Shown here in pieces: positions 7,343 through 17,497 of a stretch of 64,000 nucleotides of DNA. The notes beneath the pieces are model-generated. The model searched no databases. It was not told the DNA's origin and worked only from the letters and a program-made list of their open reading frames with translations. The stretch is from Bernardetia sp042180575 (lineage in GTDB: Bacteria > Bacteroidota > Bacteroidia > Cytophagales > Bernardetiaceae): contig NZ_CP170094.1 in assembly GCF_042180575.1 (NCBI RefSeq), positions 5,332,001 to 5,396,000 of the forward strand. The letters run 5' to 3'. The translations under genes were made by a program, and so were the position numbers. Each line of letters begins with the position of its first letter. Within the stretch, counting starts at the first letter, position 1.

Positions 7343-9997
7343 ATGAAATTAAAATTATCCCCTATTTTATCTTTTTTTTTACTCTGTTTATTTATCTTAT
7401 TTATTAATGCTTCACTTTTTGCTCAAAACACTTCAAAAATTGAAAGTTATTATTTCGAAACGCTCAAAAAACAATATGAAGAGCAAAATCAAGAATTAAA
7501 ATTCAATCCTGCTATTTCTACTCCAAAGCAAGTTTTAGGTTTTGAAATTGGCGACTGGCACGTTTCGCATGACAAACTTCTCTTTTATTTACACACTCTA
7601 GCACAGCAATCCAACAGAATTAGTATTGATACTATCGGATTTTCGCACGAACAGCGTCCACTTATTCAACTTATTATAACAAATCCTACAAATCAATCAA
7701 ATTTAGAAGAGATTAGAAAAAAACACCTTGAACTAACAAATTCTAGTTCTACCATTTCTACTGAAAATCTTCCTGTTGTGGTTTGGCAAGGATACAGCAT
7801 TCATGGAAATGAAGCGAGTGGAAGTAATGCAGCTCTTTTGTATGCTTATTATTTGGCTGCTGCTGAAGGAGAGGAAATTGAAAATCAATTAAAAAATGCC
7901 ATTATTATTCTTGACCCAAGTTTTAATCCTGATGGTTTGAATCGTTTTGCAAGTTGGGTAAATATGCACAAAAGTAAGTCGCAAGTAACTGACCCAAATC
8001 GTAGAGAAACAAATGAGCCTTTTCCAATGGGACGAACAAATCATTATTGGTTTGATTTGAATAGAGATTGGTTGCCTGTTCAACAGCCAGAAAGCAAGGC
8101 ACGTTTAAAGCGTTTTCATGAGTGGAAGCCAAATATCTTGACAGACCACCACGAAATGGGAACAAATAGTAGTTTCTTTTTTCAACCGGGAGTTCCTCAA
8201 CGTACAAATCCGATTACCCCACAAAAAAATCAAGAATTGACTGCCAAAATTGGAACTTTTCACGCCAAATTTTTAGATAATATTGGTTCGCTTTATTATA
8301 CAGAACAGAGTTTTGATGATTTTTATTATGGAAAAGGCTCTACGTATCCAGATGTAAATGGTTCGGTAGGGATTTTATTCGAACAGGCGAGTGCACGAGG
8401 ACACGCACAAGACAGCGAAAATGGAGTTATTACCTTTGATTTTGCGATTCGAAACCAACTCACTACTTCGCTTTCTACGCTAGAAGCTGCCGTAAATCTT
8501 AGAAAAGAACTCTTAGATTATCAACAAAGTTTTTATAAAACAGTAAATGATTTTGCTAAAAATTCTACTGAAAAAGGCTATTTGATTGGAGGAAAAAAAG
8601 ATATTCCACGTTTTGAAGAATTATTGAGAGTTTTGGAAACACATCAAATTGATTTTTATACATTAAATAAAAATGAAATAAAAGAAAATCAAAATGCTAA
8701 AAATCAAGTTACTTTTTCTGATAAAAATTCGGTTGTCATTCCAGTTAATCAAACACAAGGAAGATTAGTAAAAGCTATTTTTGATACGCCAAAGACATTT
8801 AAAGACAGCATTTTTTATGACGTTTCGGCTTGGACTTTCTCTTATTCTTTTGGATTAGAACAAAAAATTCTTTCTCAAAGTGAACTTTCAAATCTAAAAG
8901 GAGAAAAAATAAATGCTGATTATTTTTCAGAACAATTCAATAAAGAAAATCAAGAATTACAAAAAAGTGAAATTGGTTATTTGATAGATTGGAAAAATTA
9001 TTATGCACCAAAATTAGTAAATCAATTATTAGAAAATAATCTGAATATCAAAGTGAGTAAAGAACCTTTTTCTTATCTTTTTAAAGAAGGAGAAAGTGAT
9101 AAAAAGGTAGATTTTGATAGAGGAACTATTTTTGTCAAAACTCCTGAAAATCAACAAGAGGGAGATTATTTAGTAGAAATATTGAAAGAAGCAAGTCAAA
9201 ATCATTCTATCAAAATTACTTCTTTAGAAACTGGACTTACAGACAATGGAATTGATTTGGGAAGTCCAAGTTTTCAAACTCTGAAATTACCTAAAGTTTT
9301 GATTGTTGTAGGAGAAGGTGTGGATTCGTATGAGGCAGGCGAAATTTGGCATTTATTAGATGCTCGTTATGGAATGAAAGTTTCTCTGATTGAAGCAAGT
9401 GAACTTTCAAAAATTGATTTGCACGATTATACGACTATTGTTTTGCCGAGTGGTTATCCTCAAAATTTTAATCCAAATACACTTTCTAGTTGGACAGAAA
9501 ATGGAGGTACTTTGATTGCGATTGGTTCTTCAATTAATTTTTTGAAGGGAAGTTCTTATTTTAATCTGAATCAAAAACAATTTTCTAATCAAGGTAATTC
9601 AGACCAAAAACAGCGTTTTAACTATTCAAATAGAGATAATGATAGAGGTGCGAATTATATTGGAGGGCTTATTTTGGAAGGACAATTAGACCTTTCGAAT
9701 CCGATTGCTTTTGGGTATGAATCTGAAACAATACGTATTTTTAAAGATAATAGTATCTTTTTAGATTATTCTGAAAATCCTTATACAATGCCACTTGTTT
9801 ATTCTTTAAATCCAGAAAGCAATATTGTAAGTGGTTATTTATCTAATTTGAATAAAGAAAAATTGCAAAATAGTGTTTCTATTATTTCAAAAAATATAGG
9901 AAAAGGAAAGTTTGTTGTTTTCGCTGATAATCCTAATTTTAGAGCGTTTTGGTATGGTACAAATCGTCTTTTTGTGAATGCTATCTTTTTTGAATAA
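7343..9997 (+). CDS. Secreted M14-family zinc carboxypeptidase
   Basis: 884 residues with a signal peptide (about 28 residues, ending LFAQ). The catalytic domain occupies roughly residues 60-400. Zinc ligands are in IHGNEASG (His and Glu of the HxxE motif) and the later DHHEMG; the substrate-binding arginine region is NRDWLPVQQPE, and a catalytic glutamate is in ILFEQAS. The order matches the M14 family (carboxypeptidase A-like), here the large Bacteroidota type with a C-terminal extension of some 450 residues that contains a glutamine-amidotransferase/Rossmann-like stretch (LPKVLIVVGEGVD, then TTIVLPSGYP). It probably trims peptides in the periplasm or outside the cell. It is a single-gene unit: divergent from the ATPase and closed by a strong hairpin terminator. 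No T9SS sorting domain is seen at the C-terminus. Confidence 0.88.
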   Translation: MKLKLSPILSFFLLCLFILFINASLFAQNTSKIESYYFETLKKQYEEQNQELKFNPAISTPKQVLGFEIGDWHVSHDKLLFYLHTLAQQSNRISIDTIGFSHEQRPLIQLIITNPTNQSNLEEIRKKHLELTNSSSTISTENLPVVVWQGYSIHGNEASGSNAALLYAYYLAAAEGEEIENQLKNAIIILDPSFNPDGLNRFASWVNMHKSKSQVTDPNRRETNEPFPMGRTNHYWFDLNRDWLPVQQPESKARLKRFHEWKPNILTDHHEMGTNSSFFFQPGVPQRTNPITPQKNQELTAKIGTFHAKFLDNIGSLYYTEQSFDDFYYGKGSTYPDVNGSVGILFEQASARGHAQDSENGVITFDFAIRNQLTTSLSTLEAAVNLRKELLDYQQSFYKTVNDFAKNSTEKGYLIGGKKDIPRFEELLRVLETHQIDFYTLNKNEIKENQNAKNQVTFSDKNSVVIPVNQTQGRLVKAIFDTPKTFKDSIFYDVSAWTFSYSFGLEQKILSQSELSNLKGEKINADYFSEQFNKENQELQKSEIGYLIDWKNYYAPKLVNQLLENNLNIKVSKEPFSYLFKEGESDKKVDFDRGTIFVKTPENQQEGDYLVEILKEASQNHSIKITSLETGLTDNGIDLGSPSFQTLKLPKVLIVVGEGVDSYEAGEIWHLLDARYGMKVSLIEASELSKIDLHDYTTIVLPSGYPQNFNPNTLSSWTENGGTLIAIGSSINFLKGSSYFNLNQKQFSNQGNSDQKQRFNYSNRDNDRGANYIGGLILEGQLDLSNPIAFGYESETIRIFKDNSIFLDYSENPYTMPLVYSLNPESNIVSGYLSNLNKEKLQNSVSIISKNIGKGKFVVFADNPNFRAFWYGTNRLFVNAIFFE

Positions 9998-10019
9998 ATT
10001 TTTGTTTGAATACAGAGGA

Positions 10020-10057
10020 AAGCAAGTATTCCTATCTTAGAAAATACTTGCTTTTTT
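10020..10057 (+). terminator. Rho-independent terminator after M14 peptidase gene (probably bidirectional)
   Basis: An 11-bp perfect stem (aagcaagtatt paired with aatacttgctt) with a 12-nt loop is followed by a run of six T. The A-rich left side lets it work also for the convergent phosphatase gene. Confidence 0.8.
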
Positions 10058-10090
10058 ATTAAACAATACATGTAATAGGCAATTTGCTAT

Positions 10091-10160
10091 AACTGATAAC
10101 TGATAACTGATAACTGATAACTGATAACTGATAACTGATAACTGATAACTGATAACTGAT
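10091..10160. repeat. Ten exact tandem copies of the heptamer aactgat
   Basis: Seventy bases consist of ten uninterrupted copies of a 7-bp unit. The last base of the array is also the last base of the stop codon of the minus-strand SpoIIE gene. The coding end is still intact, because the final residues (IDDILVMGFRI) match the end of the neighbouring SpoIIE gene (IDDICVMGITI). Short heptameric tandem repeats of this kind vary in copy number by slippage. Confidence 0.95.
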
Positions 10161-12301
10161 TATATTCTAAATCCCATTACCAAAATATCATCAATTTGAG
10201 AGGCTTGAGCAACTTCTTGCCATTTTATAATTGTATTTTCCAAAATTTCTTTTTGTTCTTGAAAAGGTAACTGATGGATTGTTTGTAAAAGACTTTTTAG
10301 ATTTTTACGCATAAATTTTTTATTATTCTCTCCTCCAAATTGGTCTTGATAACCATCTGAATACATATAATAAGAAGTTTGATTATCGAATTCTATTATT
10401 TTGTCTTCAAAATTGATTCCTTCTGTTTTGAGCGAACCTCCAATACTAAATTTGCTTGCTTTATATTCTGTTATTTCACCATTTTTAATGCTAATTAGAG
10501 TGTTTTTCGCTCCAGCAAAAGTCATTTTATTATTTATTTTATCAATAACACAAAGCGAAATATCCATTCCATCTTTATTTCCTGTTTCTTTTTGTTTTAG
10601 TAGTGATACTGTTTCTTGATGCAAATTTATCAGAATTTGAGCAGGAGAAATATAATTATTTTCTATAATAATTTCACGCAATAGATTAATTCCTATCATA
10701 GACATCAATGAACCTGGAACGCCATGCCCTGTACAATCTGCAACAGCTAAAAATGTATGATTACCTTTTTCTAAAAAGAAGTAAAAATCGCCACTTACTA
10801 CATCTTTGGGCAAGTAAAGTGTAAAACAATCTGAAAAATAAGCACAAATTTCATTTTGAGAAGGCAAAACAGCTTCTTGAATACGCTTTGCATAATTCAA
10901 ACTATTGGTAAGAGCGACACTTTTGGATTCAATTTCTGCTTTTTGTTTTTCTACTGTTTCTAGTGTACTTGATAATTGTTCATTGATTTGGGCTAATTCT
11001 TCATTGCTTTCATTTAGTTTTTGTGTACGTTCTATTACCTTTGTTTCCAACTGCTCTTTTGATTGCTTTTCTAAGTGTAGAGCCTTTTTTGTTGCTATAT
11101 TTTTTTCTCTTCTTATCGTTCTGTATCTATCAGCTAAAGCAATAGAAATCAATGCAACCTCTAAGGCTGAACCTATTTCTGCTCCGTGATTTGTCCAAAA
11201 ATTAATAGGTAGTGTTCCACTATTTCGAAGTGTAATCATAAGTCCCCCTATCAGATAAGAAGCCCAAGCTAATACAAAAAAACGAGCAAATTTATTTCCT
11301 TTATACCAACAATAAATTCCAGTAGCCAAAAGAGAAAAAGCCTGTAACTTAGTAACTGCATTTACTACTCCTGTCCATCCTGCATAATTTATAATAAATG
11401 CTACAATAGCAAGAAAAATGACTGCTAAGAAATAACGAAACAACCAAGTATGATACTTCCTTAATTCTAAAAAGTAGATAGTAAAAATAGAGGTAGTAAT
11501 GACAGTACCTATCATGGCAGCACGAATAAAATATATATTCGCTTCGGGAAAACTTGGATAAATATATTTGAATAAATAGCCACTAACTCCAGCAAAAGTC
11601 AAGAAAGTACAAATGATAGTTAATACATAATAAATATAATTGACATCTCTGATTATCAAGAAAATAACTAGATTATAGAACATCATTATCAACAGAATAC
11701 CAAAATAAATACCATATCCAATATGACTATCTTTTCCCTCTTGATGTACTTTTGATTTTGGAAGGATAGAAATAGGTAACAAAACAGGATAATCAGAACG
11801 AATACGCAAATAACAAACTATCTTTTCATTAGAAGAAAGGTGTAAAGGAAAAGAAAAACCATTATTTTTTATCTCTCCACGAGAGTGATAAGTAGATAGC
11901 CAACCTGTTTGAGAGTGATGAATTAAACGTCCTTCTTTTTCTTGATAAAAATCAATTTTATCTGTGAAAGGCATATCCAAAACAAATTGCCAATCCTCAA
12001 TTTTTGATTTATTTTCTATCTCTACTTTTAGCCAAATAGGAACAGAGAGGTAGCCAAGGTTTAAGTGTTCTGATTGATTTTTTATCCAGTTTTTGTTGAA
12101 ATTTACCTTGTTTATGTCTTCAATAGAATAACCTTTGTTTTCCGAATCTATGAAATAATAAAGAGAATTTCCTAGACTAGAAATCTGCTTTTCATTCTTT
12201 AGAGTTATTTTTTGAGCAAGAGTAGATGTGTTGAGACAGTAGAAAAAAATAAGTAAAAAGAATACAAATTTTTTCTTGATGTAAGAAAAATAAACGTTCA
12301 T
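10160..12301 (-). CDS. 7TMR-DISM sensor fused to SpoIIE-type PP2C phosphatase
   Basis: 713 residues. A signal peptide (about 30 residues, ending STLAQ) precedes a periplasmic 7TMR-DISMED2-like ligand-binding domain (about 31-185, with SVPIWLKVEIENK), seven membrane helices (about 193-400), a coiled coil (about 400-465), and a SpoIIE phosphatase domain (about 490-712). Metal-binding motifs of PP2C phosphatases are present: DVVSGDFYFF near 500, ADCTGHGVPG near 525, GMDISLCVID and YSDGYQDQFGG near 652. The protein should sense an extracellular, perhaps carbohydrate-like, signal and dephosphorylate a cytoplasmic protein, typically an anti-sigma-factor antagonist. No STAS or anti-sigma partner is encoded in the window. 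The next gene upstream on the same strand encodes a second SpoIIE enzyme, separated by 162 bp. Confidence 0.9.
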   Translation of the reverse strand: MNVYFSYIKKKFVFFLLIFFYCLNTSTLAQKITLKNEKQISSLGNSLYYFIDSENKGYSIEDINKVNFNKNWIKNQSEHLNLGYLSVPIWLKVEIENKSKIEDWQFVLDMPFTDKIDFYQEKEGRLIHHSQTGWLSTYHSRGEIKNNGFSFPLHLSSNEKIVCYLRIRSDYPVLLPISILPKSKVHQEGKDSHIGYGIYFGILLIMMFYNLVIFLIIRDVNYIYYVLTIICTFLTFAGVSGYLFKYIYPSFPEANIYFIRAAMIGTVITTSIFTIYFLELRKYHTWLFRYFLAVIFLAIVAFIINYAGWTGVVNAVTKLQAFSLLATGIYCWYKGNKFARFFVLAWASYLIGGLMITLRNSGTLPINFWTNHGAEIGSALEVALISIALADRYRTIRREKNIATKKALHLEKQSKEQLETKVIERTQKLNESNEELAQINEQLSSTLETVEKQKAEIESKSVALTNSLNYAKRIQEAVLPSQNEICAYFSDCFTLYLPKDVVSGDFYFFLEKGNHTFLAVADCTGHGVPGSLMSMIGINLLREIIIENNYISPAQILINLHQETVSLLKQKETGNKDGMDISLCVIDKINNKMTFAGAKNTLISIKNGEITEYKASKFSIGGSLKTEGINFEDKIIEFDNQTSYYMYSDGYQDQFGGENNKKFMRKNLKSLLQTIHQLPFQEQKEILENTIIKWQEVAQASQIDDILVMGFRI

Positions 12302-12463
12302 TTGGAGTAGTAATAAATTGAAGCATAAAGGTACTAAATTTTACATTTATCTTAAACATCTTTGTTCAAGTTTTGATAAAGTAACCTACTTGCCTCTTTG
12401 TGCATCTATTCCCTAGATAAGTAATTCTAATTACTTATTTTATTGATTATTCTAGTTTGGAAT

Positions 12464-15400
12464 TTATATTGTAATTCCCATTACACAAATATCATCAATT
12501 TGTTCGTGTTCTGTTCCTGTCCAGTTCATTAGATTTCTTTTGAGAGAAACTCTTTGATGGCGCATAGAAGTACTATGTGTATCATATAGGAGTTGCCTAA
12601 ATTTGATGGACATAAATTTTCGTCCTTCTTCTCCTCCAAATTGGTCTTGGTAGCCATCAGAATAAATATAAAATGCCTCTACATTTTCTAATTCAATGAT
12701 ATGGTTTGTATATTCTATATCCATAAATTTTTGTGTTCGTCCTCCAATAGGATGTACATCTCCTTTAATAAGAGTTAGATTTGCATCTGCACCACCTTTT
12801 TTGCGTTTTTTATGTATATAAACTAAAGGGCTTTTTGCACCTGCAAATTCCATCATTCCGACAGATTTATCAACAACAACAACAGCCATATCCATCCCAT
12901 CACGATTTCCTGTGGTGTCTTGTTTCAAAATCCTTCTTATTTCTTTTTGCATAAAATCTAAGATTTTACTAGGTGTCGTAACCTGTTGTTGAAGAATAAT
13001 ATCATTTAGAAGTGTAGTTCCAAGTAATGACATAAATGCCCCTGGTACTCCATGCCCTGTACAATCTCCTACAACGGCAATTTTACGAGTTCCTATTTCA
13101 TTGTACCAATAAAAATCTCCTGAAACTACATCTTTTGGCTCAAAGAATACAAAGGCATCTTCGAATATCTGTTTCAAATCTTGTGTTCCTCCTAGCATGG
13201 CTGATTGAATGCGCTGTGCATAATTGATACTAGAAACAAGATTATTATTTTGTTTTTCTAATTGAGCTGACGTTTTTTCTAGTTTATTTTTAGCAAGTTC
13301 AGATTTAGTTACATCTTGAAGTGTTCCCTTCATTTTGATAAGATTTCCTTCTTCATCAAAAACAGGATAGCCTTTTTCTCTTACATAAAAAGTTTTTTTA
13401 TTTGGTGTATGAATACGATAAACGGCATTAAATTCTTCTTTTTTTGTTACAGCTACTGTCCATGCTTGATTTAATGAAATTGAATCTTCTTTTTCTATCC
13501 ATTCTTGAAATATGGCAGTATCTTGTGGTATTTGATGGTTTTCTATTTGAAATACTTTATCAAAACTCTCTGACCACTCTACTTTTTTGGTTGTGATATT
13601 CATATCATAACTCACAATTTGAGCAATACGTTGAGATTCTTCTAGATTTTCTTTGTTTTCTTTTACATAATTGAGAAGTTCTTGCTGTATTTTTTGTTGT
13701 GTTACTTCTTCACTAATATCTTGTGCTGTTCCTATCAATGTAGTTGGTTCACCATTTTCGTTATAATTGATAATAGAGTAAGTACGATAATGCTTCCAAG
13801 GTTCTTTTGGTAAATGAGGAGGCTTTGCTCTGTAAGTTGTAAAGACTTCTTTTTGCCCACTCATTATTGCTTCATTAATCATGTTTTGATGAGATTCTCT
13901 TTCATCAGGATGAATAATAGAGTGAAATACGACTTGATTGACAATAGTATCTTTTTCTAATCCATAAATAGCAGGAAGATTTTCAGAGTGTTTAATTTCT
14001 CTTGTATGAAGATTCCAAACATAACTTCCCATTTTTGCCATTTTTTCGGCATCAGTAAGCATTTGCTGTTGTTGTTCTAATTCTTTTTGAGAAGTAAGTA
14101 GTTTTTGAGTTTGGGTTTCTATGATTTGTTCAGCTTGTTTCCTTTGTGTAATATCCATCAAGATACCATCAAGATAATTTATATTATTGATTTTATCTTC
14201 AACTACTTGTCCTGTTTCTTCTACCCAAATAACAGAACCATTTTTATGAATAAGACGATATTCTATTTTATAAGGTTGTTTTGTTTCAATAGCTTGAGTT
14301 ATTTCTTCATTAGTAGAGTTATCATCTGGATGAATAATACTAGCAAAAGAACATACTTTATTATCTAAGAAATCAGAAGCTGCATAACCTGTAATGCGTT
14401 CGACTCCTTTAGAAATGAATTTCATTGTCCAATTTTCATCAATCAAAGAGCGATACATAATCCCTTGTAAGTTATTACTAAGAGATTCTAGTTGTATTTG
14501 AGATTGTTCTAATGCTTGTTGTTGTAATGTAATTTGAGTAATATCCTGAACTACCCCTAACAATCTTTCTGGATTACCTGTAACATCTCTTATTAAAGTT
14601 CCTTCTAATTTTAAATATTTCCATTCAGTATGTTTTGGCCCTTTAAAACGAGCAATTTGAATGAAATTATCTTTTAATCCTTGCATTAACAGTAGAGAAT
14701 TTGTTTCTAATTCTTTATAATCATCTTTGTGATAATATTTTAGTTGTTTTTGCACATTTTTCATTTCATCACCCTCTAAGCCATAAATAAGAGCTAAATT
14801 TTTGGAATTATGATAAGAGCGTGCCTTTAAATCTCCCTCAAAGCTTCCTATTTGAGAAATTTCTTCTGCACGATTAAGAAGAATACGCTGTTCTTCTGCC
14901 TCTCGCTGTGCAACAAAAAGGTTATCGTTGATAAGCTGTAATTGCTCTGTATTCTGACGTAATTCTTCTTCAGAGGCTTGTAACTCTTGGTTTTGTATGC
15001 TTGCTTCTTGTAATAATCTTTTTATTTCTTGTTCTTTTTGTATGCTTTCTGTAATGTCTTGCAAGCTATTAACAACATAACTTAACTTTCCTCTTTTATT
15101 AAAGACACCATGAGTAGTGCCTTGAAACCAATGCCAATCTTTAAAATAATCAGTTTTGATACGCAAGCGATAATAAGTATCTTCTTCATTTTCAATGGCT
15201 TTTTTCTGACTTTCTAATAGTTTTGGATAATCCTCAGAATGAATAACATTTTCTAAGAATTGACTATCAATTTTGACATTTTTATCAACTCCTAAAAGAG
15301 TATTTAAGTGTTCTGTGTGTGTGATTTCATTAGTTTTGATATCCAAATCATAAGCAGCTAATTTTGCCATTTCTTTGGCTTGTGAAACTCTATTAATATA

Positions 15401-16483
15401 GACTTTTAGTTCTCTCTGTGAATTAATTAAGTTATCATTTACCGTTTTCATTTGTTCAGAATTTTGTCGTAACTCTTCTTCTGATGCTTGTAATTCTTGA
15501 TTATTTTCTTCTAATGTTCTAGTCGCAATTTCGACATCTGTAAAAGCCATTTTTACTTGATTTACCATTGGCTTTAAAACAAAAAATGAAATAGACCAAA
15601 TAAAAGCTAGTAGAAAGCCTATCACTCCAAACTGTGCTATTTGTATATAAGTTAGTTTTTCTTGTGCTTCTTCTTTATAAGTAACCACAACTTTATCCAT
15701 TATAGGAAGAAAAGCTCTTTCATTGCGTTCTATTTTCTGAATCGCATCTCGCATACTATTTCTGCTACTTTCTAGGTCTGCGACTTTATTGGCATCTAAA
15801 AGCTGCTCTACGCCTGCCAAAATTCCATTGTAATAAGGGGAAAGAGAATTATATAAAAGGGTTACCTCTTCAGAATTAATATGATTTTTACTAAAAGGTA
15901 ATGTATTTTCTTTTCCTATTAAATTGAGATGTGCTGTTTCAAATTCTTTTATATCTATATCTAAAGCATTTATATAAGGAACTTGCTCTTCGCTTTGTGA
16001 GTTTGTTGTAGCTATGTATAAAGCACTTTTAGCTATTTTTTGACTCAACATGCGCTGTCTTCCTGACGTATTGATTACAGGGGCATCATTTTGCTGGTCA
16101 GATATAAAATTTTGAACAACGAAATAACTTCCTAATAAGAGAACTGTAATAATAAGTGGTGCAGCTATATTTCCAATTCGTAGTTTTTTTAGAATTGCAT
16201 TGTTTTCTTTTTCATACTGTTCTGAGCTGATTCCCTTTTGTTCATAACTAGCAATCAGTTTGTCTCTCAAAGAACCCATATATGCAAAAGCCCCTCCTAG
16301 TACTAAAGGAGCAGAATCAATTACAAAGTGAATTGGATTGAGTTTATGGAGTTGAATAATTATATCCCAACCAAAAGCAAGTTGCTTAAAGAAGAATCCA
16401 TCAAGTATTAGGGCAAATAAAGGGAAAAACAAACCAAATACTAGCCCACCGATGGCGTATTTGAGTGTATTGGAATAACGCAT
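12464..16483 (-). CDS. PilJ-type sensor with five PAS domains and SpoIIE phosphatase
   Basis: 1339 residues, membrane-anchored. Two or three N-terminal membrane helices are followed by a PilJ/type-IV-pilus MCP-like sensor domain (about 130-270, diagnostic SGRQRMLSQKIAKSALYIA) and a further helix near 285-305. A coiled coil (QELQASEEELRQN, repeated after the first PAS) leads into five PAS/PAC units at about 375-490, 535-655, 670-790, 815-935 and 955-1060. The SpoIIE domain follows (about 1100-1338) with DVVSGDFYWY near 1119, GDCTGHGVPG near 1140 and YSDGYQDQFGG near 1280. There is no histidine kinase domain, so output is dephosphorylation of a partner. The phosphatase domain is closely similar to that of the downstream neighbour, pointing to an old tandem duplication with exchange of sensor parts. 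Confidence 0.9.
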   Translation of the reverse strand: MRYSNTLKYAIGGLVFGLFFPLFALILDGFFFKQLAFGWDIIIQLHKLNPIHFVIDSAPLVLGGAFAYMGSLRDKLIASYEQKGISSEQYEKENNAILKKLRIGNIAAPLIITVLLLGSYFVVQNFISDQQNDAPVINTSGRQRMLSQKIAKSALYIATTNSQSEEQVPYINALDIDIKEFETAHLNLIGKENTLPFSKNHINSEEVTLLYNSLSPYYNGILAGVEQLLDANKVADLESSRNSMRDAIQKIERNERAFLPIMDKVVVTYKEEAQEKLTYIQIAQFGVIGFLLAFIWSISFFVLKPMVNQVKMAFTDVEIATRTLEENNQELQASEEELRQNSEQMKTVNDNLINSQRELKVYINRVSQAKEMAKLAAYDLDIKTNEITHTEHLNTLLGVDKNVKIDSQFLENVIHSEDYPKLLESQKKAIENEEDTYYRLRIKTDYFKDWHWFQGTTHGVFNKRGKLSYVVNSLQDITESIQKEQEIKRLLQEASIQNQELQASEEELRQNTEQLQLINDNLFVAQREAEEQRILLNRAEEISQIGSFEGDLKARSYHNSKNLALIYGLEGDEMKNVQKQLKYYHKDDYKELETNSLLLMQGLKDNFIQIARFKGPKHTEWKYLKLEGTLIRDVTGNPERLLGVVQDITQITLQQQALEQSQIQLESLSNNLQGIMYRSLIDENWTMKFISKGVERITGYAASDFLDNKVCSFASIIHPDDNSTNEEITQAIETKQPYKIEYRLIHKNGSVIWVEETGQVVEDKINNINYLDGILMDITQRKQAEQIIETQTQKLLTSQKELEQQQQMLTDAEKMAKMGSYVWNLHTREIKHSENLPAIYGLEKDTIVNQVVFHSIIHPDERESHQNMINEAIMSGQKEVFTTYRAKPPHLPKEPWKHYRTYSIINYNENGEPTTLIGTAQDISEEVTQQKIQQELLNYVKENKENLEESQRIAQIVSYDMNITTKKVEWSESFDKVFQIENHQIPQDTAIFQEWIEKEDSISLNQAWTVAVTKKEEFNAVYRIHTPNKKTFYVREKGYPVFDEEGNLIKMKGTLQDVTKSELAKNKLEKTSAQLEKQNNNLVSSINYAQRIQSAMLGGTQDLKQIFEDAFVFFEPKDVVSGDFYWYNEIGTRKIAVVGDCTGHGVPGAFMSLLGTTLLNDIILQQQVTTPSKILDFMQKEIRRILKQDTTGNRDGMDMAVVVVDKSVGMMEFAGAKSPLVYIHKKRKKGGADANLTLIKGDVHPIGGRTQKFMDIEYTNHIIELENVEAFYIYSDGYQDQFGGEEGRKFMSIKFRQLLYDTHSTSMRHQRVSLKRNLMNWTGTEHEQIDDICVMGITI

Positions 16484-16683
16484 ATATCTTTATAGAGCTA
16501 TCTTATTTATTTGAAAAGTCAATATAGAATAAGATAAAGGGGAAAATAAGTAGAATTTTGTATCTGTATGGATAGGGAAACACAAATATATAGCCAATAT
16601 AAGCATTTTTTTTGTGCTAAAGTAGCATTTTAAAGAGATGTTTTTTATTTATTTATAGTATAAGTGCGTGTACTTTGCCTTAT

Positions 16684-17400
16684 TTAATTTTCTAATTGGA
16701 CTTTTTTTATAAAATGCTTATAATCAGAGTAAGTAAAATATTTTTTCTGATTCAAAAAAACTTCTTTTTGATTTTTAAATTCTTCTTCCTTGCCTATGGG
16801 AACATCTATTTTGTAATCAATTATCTTTTCTAGTTCTTCTTTTGTAAAAAACACTTTTCTTAAAATAAGACGAACTGTTCTGAAACTCTCTTCAATATCT
16901 GAAATCCATATTAGTAATTGAATAGCAAAAAATAGAAAAAAAGCATTCAATAAATGAGGTAAAATATAGACATATAGATTGCTATAATCTGCTAGTGCAT
17001 TTTCTAATAATTTACTATCAATACTTCTCAAACGAGTATAGTTATCATATTTCCACCATTTTTCGAAGAAATACATTTGTATGTGTTGGGTAAGTAAATA
17101 ACAAGCATTGATAATCCAAAAAATAGTTCCACTATTATTTTTCTCTATTTCATAAAGCATAAAACGTTTTTTTAAGAAAACAACTACTAACATAGTTGCT
17201 ACCAAACTTAAAGCTAAAGAAATATAATAAGATATACCATAATCTAATTTTCCATTCTGAAAAAGAGAAAGTAGATATTGATTTTTAAGAAAAAATAATT
17301 TTAAAATCCCCTCTGCAAATAATGCACAACTTATAGGAATAATAATAAATAAGAGAAAAAACCAAAAATAATAAGATAGATTAAAAACTTTTGTCTTCAT
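16684..17400 (-). CDS. Integral membrane protein of unknown function
   Basis: 238 residues with about four hydrophobic segments (near 9-30, 45-75, 90-110 and 145-170) and a charged, probably cytoplasmic C-terminal tail (about 180-238, including FTKEELEKIIDYKIDVP). No signature motif is recognised. The composition and predicted topology are typical of small Bacteroidota inner-membrane proteins. It stands alone: about 200 bp separate it from the PAS/SpoIIE gene downstream, and a hairpin terminator lies 61 bp upstream of its start. Reality of the gene rests on an unbroken frame, a good start at MKTKVFN and plausible hydrophobicity. Confidence 0.65.
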   Translation of the reverse strand: MKTKVFNLSYYFWFFLLFIIIPISCALFAEGILKLFFLKNQYLLSLFQNGKLDYGISYYISLALSLVATMLVVVFLKKRFMLYEIEKNNSGTIFWIINACYLLTQHIQMYFFEKWWKYDNYTRLRSIDSKLLENALADYSNLYVYILPHLLNAFFLFFAIQLLIWISDIEESFRTVRLILRKVFFTKEELEKIIDYKIDVPIGKEEEFKNQKEVFLNQKKYFTYSDYKHFIKKVQLEN

Positions 17401-17460
17401 AAATTTAATACAACTATTTGATAGTTTTTTTGTGATGTCTATTTTATTGGATTAAAAAAT

Positions 17461-17497
17461 AAAACCTATTTTAAAATGCTATTCAAAATAGGTTTTT
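17461..17497 (-). terminator. Hairpin terminator, perfect 12-bp stem
   Basis: aaaacctatttt pairs exactly with aaaataggtttt across a 12-nt loop, with T-rich sequence on the 3' side of either strand. It lies downstream of the minus-strand AhpD-like gene, whose transcript it most likely ends. Confidence 0.7.

Noticed and set aside
7923..8207. Antisense frames of 60-95 residues inside the M14 peptidase and, likewise, inside other long genes (for example 10905-11189 and 27509-27949)
   Set aside because: They have no plausible starts, domains or signal peptides and lie opposite well-supported genes.
12417..12438. Small hairpin between the two SpoIIE genes (ataagtaatt with its complement)
   Set aside because: The stem is almost all A-T with a 2-nt loop and lacks a T-run on the relevant strand, so I do not call it a terminator.
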